Below are positions 7,968 to 15,227 of a stretch of 64,000 nucleotides of DNA, one piece after another. Under the pieces are notes generated by a model. It had not been told where the DNA came from, did not search any database, and worked only from the letters and a program-made list of their open reading frames with translations. This DNA is from Chloroflexota bacterium (GTDB lineage Bacteria; Chloroflexota; Dehalococcoidia; Lucifugimonadales; Lucifugimonadaceae). The position numbers and the translations under genes are program-made. Positions within the stretch are counted from its first letter, which is position 1, and the number at the start of each line of letters is the position of its first letter. The stretch covers positions 1 through 64,000 of the forward strand of contig JAQBUH010000002.1 in assembly GCA_027624075.1 (NCBI GenBank). The letters are read 5' to 3'.

Positions 7968-8324
7968 ATGGGTTACCCGGCAGTGCACTTCCCGATCATG
8001 GCCGGTGATGAAGGCCGGCTAGCGAAGTTCTACTCGGACGTGATGGGCTGGAAGGTGGGCGAAGACAATCCGATGAAGTACCGAATCGCTGACACTGACG
8101 CAGATGGCGCGGGAATTGGCGGTGGCATTGGCGCGTCGCAGGACGGCTCAAACTTTGTCACGGTGTACGCTGAGGTTCCGGACCTCGACGCCGTTTTGAA
8201 GCAGGTTGAAGCCGCAGGCGGCAAGACGGTTATGCCACCTACCGAGGTCCCGGGGATGGTCACGTTCGCACAATTCACTGACCCGGCGGGCAACCTGATC
8301 GGGCTCGTTAAGTCAGCCACATAG
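7968..8324 (+). CDS. VOC family (glyoxalase/bleomycin-resistance-like) protein
   Basis: The protein has 118 residues, a single VOC domain of two beta-alpha-beta-beta-beta modules. The first begins VHFPIMAGDEGRLAKFYSDV and the second YAEVPDLDAVLKQVEAAGG, ending FTDPAGNLIGLV. The C-terminal module resembles glyoxalase-like proteins of the YaeR/PhnB-related group. The metal-ligand pattern is incomplete, so enzymatic activity is unproven. GGAGGAG stands 5 bases before the ATG, one of the strongest ribosome sites in the window. It follows the ArsR gene, suggesting a small stress- or metabolite-responsive unit. Confidence 0.85.
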   Translation: MGYPAVHFPIMAGDEGRLAKFYSDVMGWKVGEDNPMKYRIADTDADGAGIGGGIGASQDGSNFVTVYAEVPDLDAVLKQVEAAGGKTVMPPTEVPGMVTFAQFTDPAGNLIGLVKSAT

Positions 8325-8412
8325 CTGGAGCGTTCGCGTGCCTCGGCAGGATAGCGTCGCCGGTCATTGAGACCTGCGGCGTGCCAGCGTGCGGACCAGA
8401 GTGAGTTGCATC

Positions 8413-8670
8413 TCACCCCTGGCCGATTTTCTCCGCGGCGTCCGCCGCGAACAGCGCACCTCCTGCTATCAGCGTGATGAGCGAGACCATGGCGCCAGGG
8501 ACGCTGAAGATCAGGAACTTGGGCATGTACTTCACGGCAAACGAGACGGACAGCAGGCCCCACATCAGCGCGTCGATCCACTCCGAGTCCTGGATTGTGA
8601 TGATCGTCATGGCGATGAAGATGGCGCTCGCTGCGAATCCCCAGAGCGATGGCTTGTACATGAACGGCAT
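8413..8670 (-). CDS. Small integral membrane protein of unknown function
   Basis: The protein has 85 residues with about three hydrophobic segments: near residues 8-27 (LWGFAASAIFIAMTIITI), 33-45 (IDALMWGLLSVSF) and 52-75 (FLIFSVPGAMVSLITLIAGG). The C-terminus is hydrophilic and acidic. GGAGGG lies 4 to 5 bases before the ATG. No family is recognised and no catalytic motif is visible. It is convergent with the VOC gene and lies downstream of an enolase-superfamily gene, from which a terminator separates it. Confidence 0.65.
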   Translation of the reverse strand: MPFMYKPSLWGFAASAIFIAMTIITIQDSEWIDALMWGLLSVSFAVKYMPKFLIFSVPGAMVSLITLIAGGALFAADAAEKIGQG

Positions 8671-8704
8671 CGGTCCCTCCAGCCCTGTTCGGGCCCAACC
8701 TCAA

Positions 8705-8739
8705 CAAAATAAAGCCCGGCAGGTTTTACGCTGCCGGGC
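8705..8739 (-). terminator. Intrinsic terminator of the enolase-superfamily gene 8789-9952
   Basis: Arms GCCCGGCAG (8714-8722) and CTGCCGGGC (8731-8739) give a 9-base-pair stem with an 8-base loop. Read on the minus strand the stem is followed by a T-rich stretch (TTTATTTTGTT). It lies 50 bases after the stop codon of the enolase-family gene. Confidence 0.85.
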
Positions 8740-8788
8740 AACTCCCCTTGCAGTTGGCAAGGATGCAGCGTGGAATGTTACGAGTTGA

Positions 8789-9952
8789 TCACCAGTTGGT
8801 GATCGCCCCGTCCTCCCTGCGAAGTCTCGGCGGCCAGCCCTGCGGGTCGACCGCAGCGTGCTCCGCGGCGTCCATGTCTATGTCTACTCCCAGTCCCGGC
8901 ACGTCCGGGCACCATGCGAACCCATCTTCCCATTCGATCTGCTGAGGGAACAGGTCCGTGGCGTACGAGCCTGGTTTCCTGGGCATCTCCTGTACACCAA
9001 CGTTTGACGAGGCCATTGTCAGGGAGACGCATGCGGCAGCGCTCACGGGTCCGAGCGGGTTGTGCGGCACGATGTCTATGTAGTGCGTCTCTGCCCAGTG
9101 TGTGATCTTGAGCGCCTCGGTCAGGCCGCCGACTATGCAGAGGTCGATGCGGGCATAGTCGATCAGGTCTTCCTCGATAACCTCACGGAACGGCCACTTC
9201 GACGCCCACTGCTCTCCGGCGGCGATGGGCAAGTTCACCTGCCGCCTGAGATTGCGGTAGCTGCCGGGGTTCTCGGACCGCAGCGGGTCTTCGATGAAGA
9301 ACGGCTTAAACGGCTCCAGGTCCTTGCACATCTGGACTACGTGCGCCGTGTCGAGCCTCGTGTGGACATCGAAGCACATCTGGATATCGGGGCCGACGGC
9401 TTCCCGCACCCTGGACATCTGCTCTAAGGCCATCCGCATAGACTTAACCGGTTCCAGCACACTGATTCCCGGCGCCTCAAGCCGTCCGCCGGTTTCAGGC
9501 TGGCCCCACCGCACAAACTTCCAGCCGTCGTCAACAGCCTTCTTGCAGTTGTCGACGAGCTCCTGGAGAGTCCCGCCCTGGGTGTGCGGATAGCAAACCA
9601 CCTTGTTGCGGACCGGGCCGCCAAGCAGCTTGTACACGGGCATGTTCACAGACTTGCCCTTGATGTCCCAGAGCGCGATGTCGATGGCGCTGATGGCGCA
9701 GGTGTAGACCTTGTCCGCAGGGAAGAAGCCAGAGCGGAACATCTCCTGCCAGAGCCGCTCCGTCTCCCACGGGTCTGCGCCAATCACCAGCTCGCTCAGG
9801 TGGTCGACTGCGCTTGCGATGGCCCTGCCCCAGTTGCGAATGCCGACCTCACCCAGGCCGTGAATGCCGGCGTCGGTTTCCACCCTGACGACGTAGTAGA
9901 TGCGGCCGTCCTTGTCCTGAATCGGCAGGTTTTTTATTGCGGTGACCTTCAT
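8789..9952 (-). CDS. Enolase-superfamily sugar-acid dehydratase (galactonate/mannonate dehydratase type)
   Basis: The protein has 387 residues. An N-terminal capping domain is followed by a modified TIM barrel. Metal ligands D195 (FDVHTR), E221 (IEDPL) and E247 (GEQ) are present. H197 in the DVHTR motif and H297 in PHNPLGP fit the acid/base pair of the D-galactonate/D-mannonate dehydratase group. Such enzymes dehydrate aldonic acids to 2-keto-3-deoxy acids. The active site looks complete. GAGGAC precedes the ATG, and a strong terminator follows. It stands alone on its strand. Exact substrate is not predictable, since this group includes proteins with low or no dehydratase activity. Confidence 0.88.
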   Translation of the reverse strand: MKVTAIKNLPIQDKDGRIYYVVRVETDAGIHGLGEVGIRNWGRAIASAVDHLSELVIGADPWETERLWQEMFRSGFFPADKVYTCAISAIDIALWDIKGKSVNMPVYKLLGGPVRNKVVCYPHTQGGTLQELVDNCKKAVDDGWKFVRWGQPETGGRLEAPGISVLEPVKSMRMALEQMSRVREAVGPDIQMCFDVHTRLDTAHVVQMCKDLEPFKPFFIEDPLRSENPGSYRNLRRQVNLPIAAGEQWASKWPFREVIEEDLIDYARIDLCIVGGLTEALKITHWAETHYIDIVPHNPLGPVSAAACVSLTMASSNVGVQEMPRKPGSYATDLFPQQIEWEDGFAWCPDVPGLGVDIDMDAAEHAAVDPQGWPPRLRREDGAITNW

Positions 9953-10171
9953 GTCAGTCCTCTTTCTCTCTGGCGGGTCCGGTCAGGACGCGGTCGAAGC
10001 CCATTGCGGCGTGCGTGGATCGCTCTGCCACGAAACCTGTCGCTGTCTGACGCTTGTGCGTCCCGGTTAGCGGCGATGTCCATGAAATGCCTCTGTTGCC
10101 CGACCTCGTGACGGCGCGCTGCGGCGATAGCGTAACGCAATTTGAAAACTCCGGACAGTCGAGGACCCACG

Positions 10172-10411
10172 ATGGACGTAATGCCGGGAATGGCTGCAAC
10201 GCAAACCCGTCAAGTGACCGCGGAATCCGTGCGGAAGTTCGCCGGGATGACCGGCGACCGCAACCCGCAGGCGGCAACGGGCACAATCAAGGCATGGCGT
10301 GACACGCGATCGATGGGCTCAATGGAGTTCACCGTCCAGAACCAGGATGGTGAGACGGTTCTTCGGGGCGAGGCGACCGTGTACCGGGCTGTTCCAGACG
10401 TGGGCAGTTGA
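10172..10411 (+). pseudogene. MaoC-like hydratase remnant with internal deletion
   Basis: The frame gives 79 residues from ATG 10172, with GAGGA 7 bases upstream. Its first third matches the start of MaoC/hot-dog hydratases (VTAESVRKFAGMTGDRNPQ), which normally continue with the catalytic Asp/His loop and an HGM helix. Instead it jumps to AATGTIKAWRDTRSMG and then to the typical last strands (FTVQNQDGETVLRGEATVYR). About 45 to 55 residues, including the active-site His region, are missing. It is therefore probably a non-functional remnant, although the frame is still open. No partner genes are adjacent. Confidence 0.6.
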
Positions 10412-10534
10412 ATTCACCTGATCAAAGCCGTTAAAAGTCGCGAAATTGCGAAGCTCCATGCGGGAGTCACCAGGAGCTATCGCTTCGCGTTAGCAGTCGC
10501 CCTGTTTATTCCTGTGGCGACACCCCGTTACAAC

Positions 10535-10556
10535 TGGGCCGAAAATGGGCCGAAAA
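10535..10556. repeat. Two exact tandem copies of an 11-base unit
   Basis: TGGGCCGAAAA occurs twice head to tail in the leader region of the lipoprotein gene starting at 10571. Its complement contains TTTCGGCCC, which also forms the core of the 11-base tandem repeat at 32390-32433. One helical turn per unit is suggestive of protein binding but not proof. Confidence 0.75.
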
Positions 10557-10570
10557 CGAAAGCTGACCAC

Positions 10571-11248
10571 ATGCCGGGACCGAACGGCCTCCACAGACTC
10601 ACAGCCGTTGCTCTGAGCGCCGCCGCCGTGTTTATCATCGGGTGCGAAGGCATCGTGACCGGCACGGAAACTCCGTCAGGCTCTCCCGTTTCTACCGAAC
10701 AGGCCCCAGGCACAGGTGTTCCCGCCACGGTGGACAGCGTGGTCCGGACGCCTGTATCCGGCGGCCGTCCTTCAGGCACCTCAATTCCGGAACCTGCGAC
10801 ACCAACGGCAACCGCCGCATCTGCACCGGCTGGAACGCGGACGCTGCCGACAGCAGTCGCTCCGGCACGGGTGGGGTCAGGCACAGGTAAGCCGACGCGG
10901 ACTAACGAAGCTCTGCAGGAACTCGACAGGTTCGCCGGTGGCCAGTTGGTCGGTGTTGATGACCTTGCTCTCGCTTTACTTGTCACTGCCGACCGATCGT
11001 TCGACTCAATCTGTAATCCGTCAGCCGAGGGCGGATCGGCATTTGGTGAGACCAGCATCTTCAATGACGCCTCTCAGTACGGTGGACCATTCGGCGCGAA
11101 CAGCCCGTTCAACCCGGACTCAACAGCTCCGCCCCGAATCTTCGTGGAAGGCGTGTTCGTGGGACACCTGTCTGTTTCACCGTTTGTCGCAGACCCGGTT
11201 GACCCATCGGCGTTACTTACATGGATGGGATGCTCACCGTCACCTTGA
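10571..11248 (+). CDS. Secreted lipoprotein with C-terminal YG/FG-type repeat motifs
   Basis: From ATG 10571 the protein has 225 residues; the frame is open to GTG 10514. The signal peptide ends in FIIG followed by lipobox C25. A linker of about 90 residues rich in Thr, Pro, Ser and Ala spans the cell-wall or periplasmic zone. The C-terminal part (SIFNDASQYGGPFGANSPFN, then APPRI and HLSVSPFV) resembles proteins built from aromatic-Gly and aromatic-Ser short repeats followed by a V-G-x-L-S-like strand. It ends with a cysteine, which may pair with the one after SFDSI. Function is unknown. It is followed 80 bases later by the Hcp-like gene on the same strand, so a shared surface role is possible. 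Confidence 0.65.
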   Translation: MPGPNGLHRLTAVALSAAAVFIIGCEGIVTGTETPSGSPVSTEQAPGTGVPATVDSVVRTPVSGGRPSGTSIPEPATPTATAASAPAGTRTLPTAVAPARVGSGTGKPTRTNEALQELDRFAGGQLVGVDDLALALLVTADRSFDSICNPSAEGGSAFGETSIFNDASQYGGPFGANSPFNPDSTAPPRIFVEGVFVGHLSVSPFVADPVDPSALLTWMGCSPSP

Positions 11249-11328
11249 GACCGGCCAGTCTTTGCCAGTCCTGGCAGCAGAAGTCGTACAGCATTTGTGA
11301 TTGATCGGAAATAAGGAGAGATACGGCG

Positions 11329-11982
11329 ATGAGAAGAGGAATTGAGCTACCTGCAGGCGGGATCTCGCCGCGGACCCTGCTGTTGGGCATCGTGGCTGTC
11401 GCGGCCGTCTTCACCGCCGTCACACTCTACGTGAGGTCAGGTCCGGAACCCGACCTCGCAACGGCGGACAGCGCCTCCGCTCCGGCCAGTGCGCCTTCCG
11501 ACGGAGCGTACATCAAGATCGGTGACATCAAGGGCGAGGCGACGGACTCGGCGCACGGGGAGTGGATCGATATCCTCTCCTTCAGCCAGTCCATCACGCG
11601 GCCGATGTCGTCAGGGATCTCCGGGTCGACCCGGCAGCGCGGCGCCGCCAGCTTTGGCGAAATTGTGCTCGTAAAAGCGATCGACAAGTCATCGCCGAAG
11701 CTACAGGAGGCGGTGGCCACCGGCCAGGTGATGGCCAGTGTGACCCTGGACCTGACAACATCCTCAGGTGACAGACCAGCCACGTACCTGAAGTATGAGT
11801 TGAAGGACGTGCTTATCACGAACTACCGGGTCAGCGGTGGCGCAGCCGGAGACGACCGGCCAACCGAGACAATCTCTCTGAACTTTGCGGAGATAAACGT
11901 CGTCTACACGGAGCAGAGCGCCACAGGGAGAGCCGGAGGCAAGGTCGAGTACTCCTGGAAAGTGGAAGAAGGCGTCAGATAA
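11329..11982 (+). CDS. Hcp1-family (type VI tube-like) protein with N-terminal membrane anchor
   Basis: The protein has 217 residues. Residues 15-36 form a transmembrane helix or uncleaved signal anchor (LLLGIVAVAAVFTAVTLYV), then a Ser/Ala/Pro linker to about residue 60. From AYIKIGDIKGEATDS to the C-terminus it follows the Hcp1 fold: WIDILSFSQSI, the DKSSPKLQEAVATGQ helix, LKYELKDVLITNYRVSGG, DRPTETISLNFAEINVVYTEQ and GGKVEYSWKVEEG. Hcp normally forms hexameric rings exported by type VI systems and has no signal peptide. No other type VI gene is seen here. AAGGAGAG precedes the ATG. It is probably an extracytoplasmic adhesin-like or ring-forming surface protein. Confidence 0.8.
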   Translation: MRRGIELPAGGISPRTLLLGIVAVAAVFTAVTLYVRSGPEPDLATADSASAPASAPSDGAYIKIGDIKGEATDSAHGEWIDILSFSQSITRPMSSGISGSTRQRGAASFGEIVLVKAIDKSSPKLQEAVATGQVMASVTLDLTTSSGDRPATYLKYELKDVLITNYRVSGGAAGDDRPTETISLNFAEINVVYTEQSATGRAGGKVEYSWKVEEGVR

Positions 11983-12009
11983 GCTTCCGGTCCGCAGAAC
12001 GACCAGATG

Positions 12010-12037
12010 GATCGCCCGGCAAACTCGCCGGGCGATC
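12010..12037 (+). terminator. Hairpin terminator after the Hcp-like gene
   Basis: GATCGCCCGGC (12010-12020) and GCCGGGCGATC (12027-12037) form a perfect 11-base-pair stem with loop AAACTC, 28 bases after the stop codon. The downstream tract (TCGCGTTT) is only weakly T-rich, so termination may be partly factor-dependent. Confidence 0.65.
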
Positions 12038-12228
12038 TCGCGTTTACGCCGTGAAGTAGCTCCGTTTGGAGAGCGGTTGCTGGACGGGCAGATGCGTGTC
12101 GGGCGGGCGAAGTAGTGAAACAAGGAACCTGCAACCCTCGCTGCCACAGTGGCGCGCGCGCCTGGCTCGCCCACCGGCGTGAACCGCTCACATCTGGCAT
12201 CCGCCGACAGCCTCCGGCATTTTGGAAG

Positions 12229-13398
12229 CTACTTCTTCCAGGCAACCTCGCCCGGCTCCAGGTCCTTGATCCATAGCCCCGCGCCCTCTCGTCGAGGGAA
12301 CGGGAAGTTGGGTTTGCGTTTTGGCGGGTTGTCCTGAAGCGCTTTCAGCTTCGCCTCATCCACCGTGATCCCAAGGCCGGGCTCATTGCCCATCACAATC
12401 CAGCCGCCCTCGATGTGGTTGTCCCAGCTCGCAAAAGCCTTCTCGCGGCCGGGGTCAACCACCTCCATCATGTTGTGGTTCGGCAGCGCCGCGGCAAGGT
12501 GAGCCATGAAGTTGGCCTGGCAGTTCATCATCGTCACAGGAAGCTCGTAGGCGTAGCACATGTTCGCCACCTGCCTGCAGCCGGTAATGCCGGAGTGACC
12601 GACGCCGATGTTTACGATATCGACCGCCTGCTGCGAGATCAGCGGGTACATCTGGCCGATGTCGTTCAGGTTCTCGCCGGACGCCACGGCTGCCGTAATG
12701 CCGCGGGAGACCTGTCTCAGGCCGTCGAAGTCCCAGCGTCGAGCTGGCTCTTCGGCCCAGTGGATGTTGAACTTCTCTTCGATCTGGCTGATGTACCGAA
12801 TCGCTTGCTTCGGCGACCAGTACTCGTTGGTGTCGATGTTCAGATAAGGACGGGCCTTCGCCTTCGACAGCGCGTCCTGGACGATGCCAAGCCGCCGCAG
12901 GTCGTCCTTCATCGACAGGCCGATCTTAACCTTGCCCCCTTCGACGCCTGCGTCAGCCATCCGCGAGAAGAAAGCGTGGAGCTCATCGTCAGTCAGGTTG
13001 TAGCCAATGTCCGATGCGTAGGCCTTCGCCCGTCCCTCTCGCGCTCCGAGAGTCTTCCACAGCGGCTCGTTGTTGAGCTTCGCCTTGAGGTCCCAGAGCG
13101 CAACGTCTATCGCCGCTATTGCGCCGTTGACCTCGCCCTCGTTACCGCCTTTATGGACGTAGTCGACCATCTTTTTCCAGAGACCGGCAACGCCTCGAGG
13201 GTCTTCGCCTTCGATGAGGTGAAAGAGATCGCCGACCTTGCTGTTGCCAGATGGAGCGACTCCCGAGACGCCCTCATCGGTCTCTATCCAGAGGAGCGCT
13301 GAGCCCATGAGGTCGTCCCCTGCCGGGTAGTTGGCGTCCCCGATGGCACGGTCCATCTGCTGAATGTAGGTTTCGAGTCTGTATCCGGTGATCTTCAT
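12229..13398 (-). CDS. Enolase-superfamily protein, twin copy 2 (mandelate racemase/muconate lactonising-like)
   Basis: From ATG 13398 the protein has 389 residues; the frame is open far upstream but only as non-coding extension over the neighbouring gene. K156 and K158 (GGKVKIGL) form the KxK base on strand 2. D189, E216/E217 and E242 are the probable magnesium ligands. At the end of strand 7, where mandelate racemase has a catalytic His, the sequence reads VTMMNC. H268 (VGHSG) lies on strand 6. It shares the NEYWSPKQAI and EEPARRWDF segments with the gene upstream (13535-14776), so the two arose by tandem duplication. They are on the same strand, 136 bases apart. Substrate is unknown. Confidence 0.85.
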   Translation of the reverse strand: MKITGYRLETYIQQMDRAIGDANYPAGDDLMGSALLWIETDEGVSGVAPSGNSKVGDLFHLIEGEDPRGVAGLWKKMVDYVHKGGNEGEVNGAIAAIDVALWDLKAKLNNEPLWKTLGAREGRAKAYASDIGYNLTDDELHAFFSRMADAGVEGGKVKIGLSMKDDLRRLGIVQDALSKAKARPYLNIDTNEYWSPKQAIRYISQIEEKFNIHWAEEPARRWDFDGLRQVSRGITAAVASGENLNDIGQMYPLISQQAVDIVNIGVGHSGITGCRQVANMCYAYELPVTMMNCQANFMAHLAAALPNHNMMEVVDPGREKAFASWDNHIEGGWIVMGNEPGLGITVDEAKLKALQDNPPKRKPNFPFPRREGAGLWIKDLEPGEVAWKK

Positions 13399-13467
13399 TT
13401 GTTGTTCTCGGGTTCTGGCTTCGGCAATCGAGCACTCAGAGAGCAGTTTGTCGGGCTGTTGCCTTGT

Positions 13468-13538
13468 TTTGCCATCCCGCCGCATGGGTGCCCCGCGGCC
13501 GTGATGGCAAAGACATACATAGATGCGATCGCCATCAC
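13468..13538 (-). promoter_or_regulatory. Mutually exclusive inverted repeats between the twin enolase genes (attenuator-like)
   Basis: On the minus strand three segments occur in order: GTGATGGC (13538-13531), TTTGCCATCAC (13511-13501) and GATGGCAAA (13476-13468). The middle one can pair with the first (8 base pairs, overlapping the end of the upstream gene) or with the third (9 base pairs), but not with both. The first downstream ATG is 70 bases further on. No poly-T tract follows, so translational or processing control is more likely than simple termination. Confidence 0.45.
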
Positions 13539-14776
13539 ACCTTTGCCGTGTTCTGCGCGGCGTGGGCAGGCACGTAGTTATCTGCGTCCGCCTCTGCCGC
13601 CGCCATCTCCTCATTGGTTGGATGGAACTCCCAGAGGCCGGCGCCGGGCCTCCTCCCGAACGGACTTGGCCCTGCGCCGAACGAAACGTTATTGACGTTC
13701 TGCTTTGCCAGGGCAGCGTGGTCGATCTCAATGCCGTTTCCATGGCGGTCGCCCAGGATTGCGTAACCGTCCTCGAAACGGATATCGGTCGTGTAGACGC
13801 CTTCCTCGGGCTCAGGCTCACCAACCTCCATAATCATGAAGTTCGGCAGGCACGCCGCCACATGGGCGTTCAGATAGCCGCCTGAGCCTCCCATCGTGAC
13901 TGGCAGCTCAAAGCCGTATGCGGCATCCGCCAGTTGAAGCGCGCAGGTGATGCCGGTCATCCCTGTACTCACCTGCACGATGTCCGCAGAGCGGTTGTGG
14001 AAATACGGCAGGAAGTCGCCGAGCGTGTCCAGGTTCTCGCCTGCGCAGACAGGCGCTTTGATGGCGTCTGAGATGCGCCGCAGACCCAGGAAGTCCCATC
14101 TGCGGGCGGGCTCCTCCACCCAGCCGATATCGAAGTGACGCTCCATCTCGCGGACCCTGGCGATCGCCTGTTTGGGCGACCAGTACTCGTTCGCGTCCAC
14201 AAACAGCGCCGGCTTGTCCGTGGCGTGCTTGAGGCCGTCACGCATCCGCTCGATGCGCCGCAGGTCTGCATCCTGGTCGAGCCCTACCTTCAGCTTGCCG
14301 CCCTTGAAGCCGTAGTTCTTCGCCATATCGGCATAGAACTCGTAGATCCCATCGTCACTCAGGGGCATGTCCAACCCCGAGGCGTAGGAGAGCACCTTGC
14401 GGTTGGTGGCGCCGAGTGTCTTCCAGAGCGGTTCGCCGTTAGCCTTCGCCTTCAGGTCCCAGAGAGCCTGGTCAAGGACCGAGATTGCGTCGTTGGCGAT
14501 TCCATCGTGCCCGCCCTTAAAGTAGCGCTCCACCATGCGCTGCCAGAGTCCCGTCACGTGCCTCGGGTCTTCGCCGATCAAAATGCCGTTTACCAGTCCG
14601 TTGATCTGGGGCAACGCCCCGCCGCCACCCAGAGCAACTCCGGTCAGACCTTCGTCCGTGCTGAGCTCAAGCACGCAGCCGCTGGCGCGGCTTCTGCCAG
14701 AGGGCGAGTTGGCGTCGCCCCTGCGGCGGGCCATCCGGTACTCAAAGAGCGTGGTCTTTACGCCGGTGATCTTCAT
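13535..14776 (-). CDS. Enolase-superfamily protein, twin copy 1 (mandelate racemase/muconate lactonising-like)
   Basis: The protein has 413 residues. K161 and K163 (GGKLKVGL) form the KxK motif. D194 (VDANEYW), E221/E222 (EEPARRWDF) and E247 (GENL) are the expected metal ligands. The strand-7 position that carries a catalytic His in mandelate racemase reads VTMGGSGG, so a one-base mechanism is likely. An N-terminal capping domain with an Arg-rich loop and a C-terminal extension of about 25 residues rich in Ala and acidic residues frame the barrel. AGGT precedes the ATG. It is the promoter-proximal member of a pair with 12229-13398. Epimerase, cycloisomerase or dehydratase activity on a sugar acid are all possible. 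Confidence 0.85.
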   Translation of the reverse strand: MKITGVKTTLFEYRMARRRGDANSPSGRSRASGCVLELSTDEGLTGVALGGGGALPQINGLVNGILIGEDPRHVTGLWQRMVERYFKGGHDGIANDAISVLDQALWDLKAKANGEPLWKTLGATNRKVLSYASGLDMPLSDDGIYEFYADMAKNYGFKGGKLKVGLDQDADLRRIERMRDGLKHATDKPALFVDANEYWSPKQAIARVREMERHFDIGWVEEPARRWDFLGLRRISDAIKAPVCAGENLDTLGDFLPYFHNRSADIVQVSTGMTGITCALQLADAAYGFELPVTMGGSGGYLNAHVAACLPNFMIMEVGEPEPEEGVYTTDIRFEDGYAILGDRHGNGIEIDHAALAKQNVNNVSFGAGPSPFGRRPGAGLWEFHPTNEEMAAAEADADNYVPAHAAQNTAKV

Positions 14777-15227
14777 GTTTTCTTACCTGGACAGTGCGAG
14801 AGATTGGTCGTGACGGATGTCAGCAGGCGGCCACACATAGCGTATGCGATGCTGCCGCGGCCTGATAGGCAGCAGGTGGCCGGCCGGGAGTCTAAGCCGC
14901 TCATCGCGCCGGGTCAATCCGGTGGGTCCAGCAGGTTCCTTCGCACCTGAGCACATGCGCTCGCTCCAGTTGCACTACACGGAGTCCTTCCGTTTATCGG
15001 CAGAAAGTCGCAGCGCTCTTGAATTGCGCCGGAAAATGCGCCGCCATTACGCTGCAATGAGTTCAGTCCCGTCGGCGCCCGCGATTTTCTTTCGCACTTT
15101 TCCAGCTCCGAATCGAGCCCGGTTAAAGGCCTCCAAACGCGAACGAAACCGCACCCGGCCCAGTTCTGCTGACGTTTCAGCCCGCAGTACGCGGTGCCCG
15201 TGGGCACCTGCATGGAGATCACTCGCA
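14777..15227. other. Long divergent intergenic region, no gene recognised
   Basis: These 451 bases separate the enolase pair from the VWA-like gene. The plus-strand frame is open through most of it, but the translation is rich in Arg and Ser and has no family features. A degenerate tandem repeat based on TGCGCCGGAAAA lies near 15024-15042, similar in shape to the 11-base repeats elsewhere. A compact hairpin (GGTGCC, CGTG, GGCACC) lies at about 15193-15208, just before the ribosome site of the next gene. No clear promoter boxes were found. Confidence 0.5.

Noticed and set aside
13399-13824. Open frame extending the enolase protein 12229-13398 upstream
   Set aside because: It runs over the end of the neighbouring enolase gene in another frame, and ATG 13398 gives the standard MKITG start seen in the twin copy.
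14844-15227. Open frame that would extend the VWA-like protein by 128 residues
   Set aside because: The translation is Arg/Ser-rich, lacks family features and precedes a clear signal peptide and ribosome site at ATG 15228.
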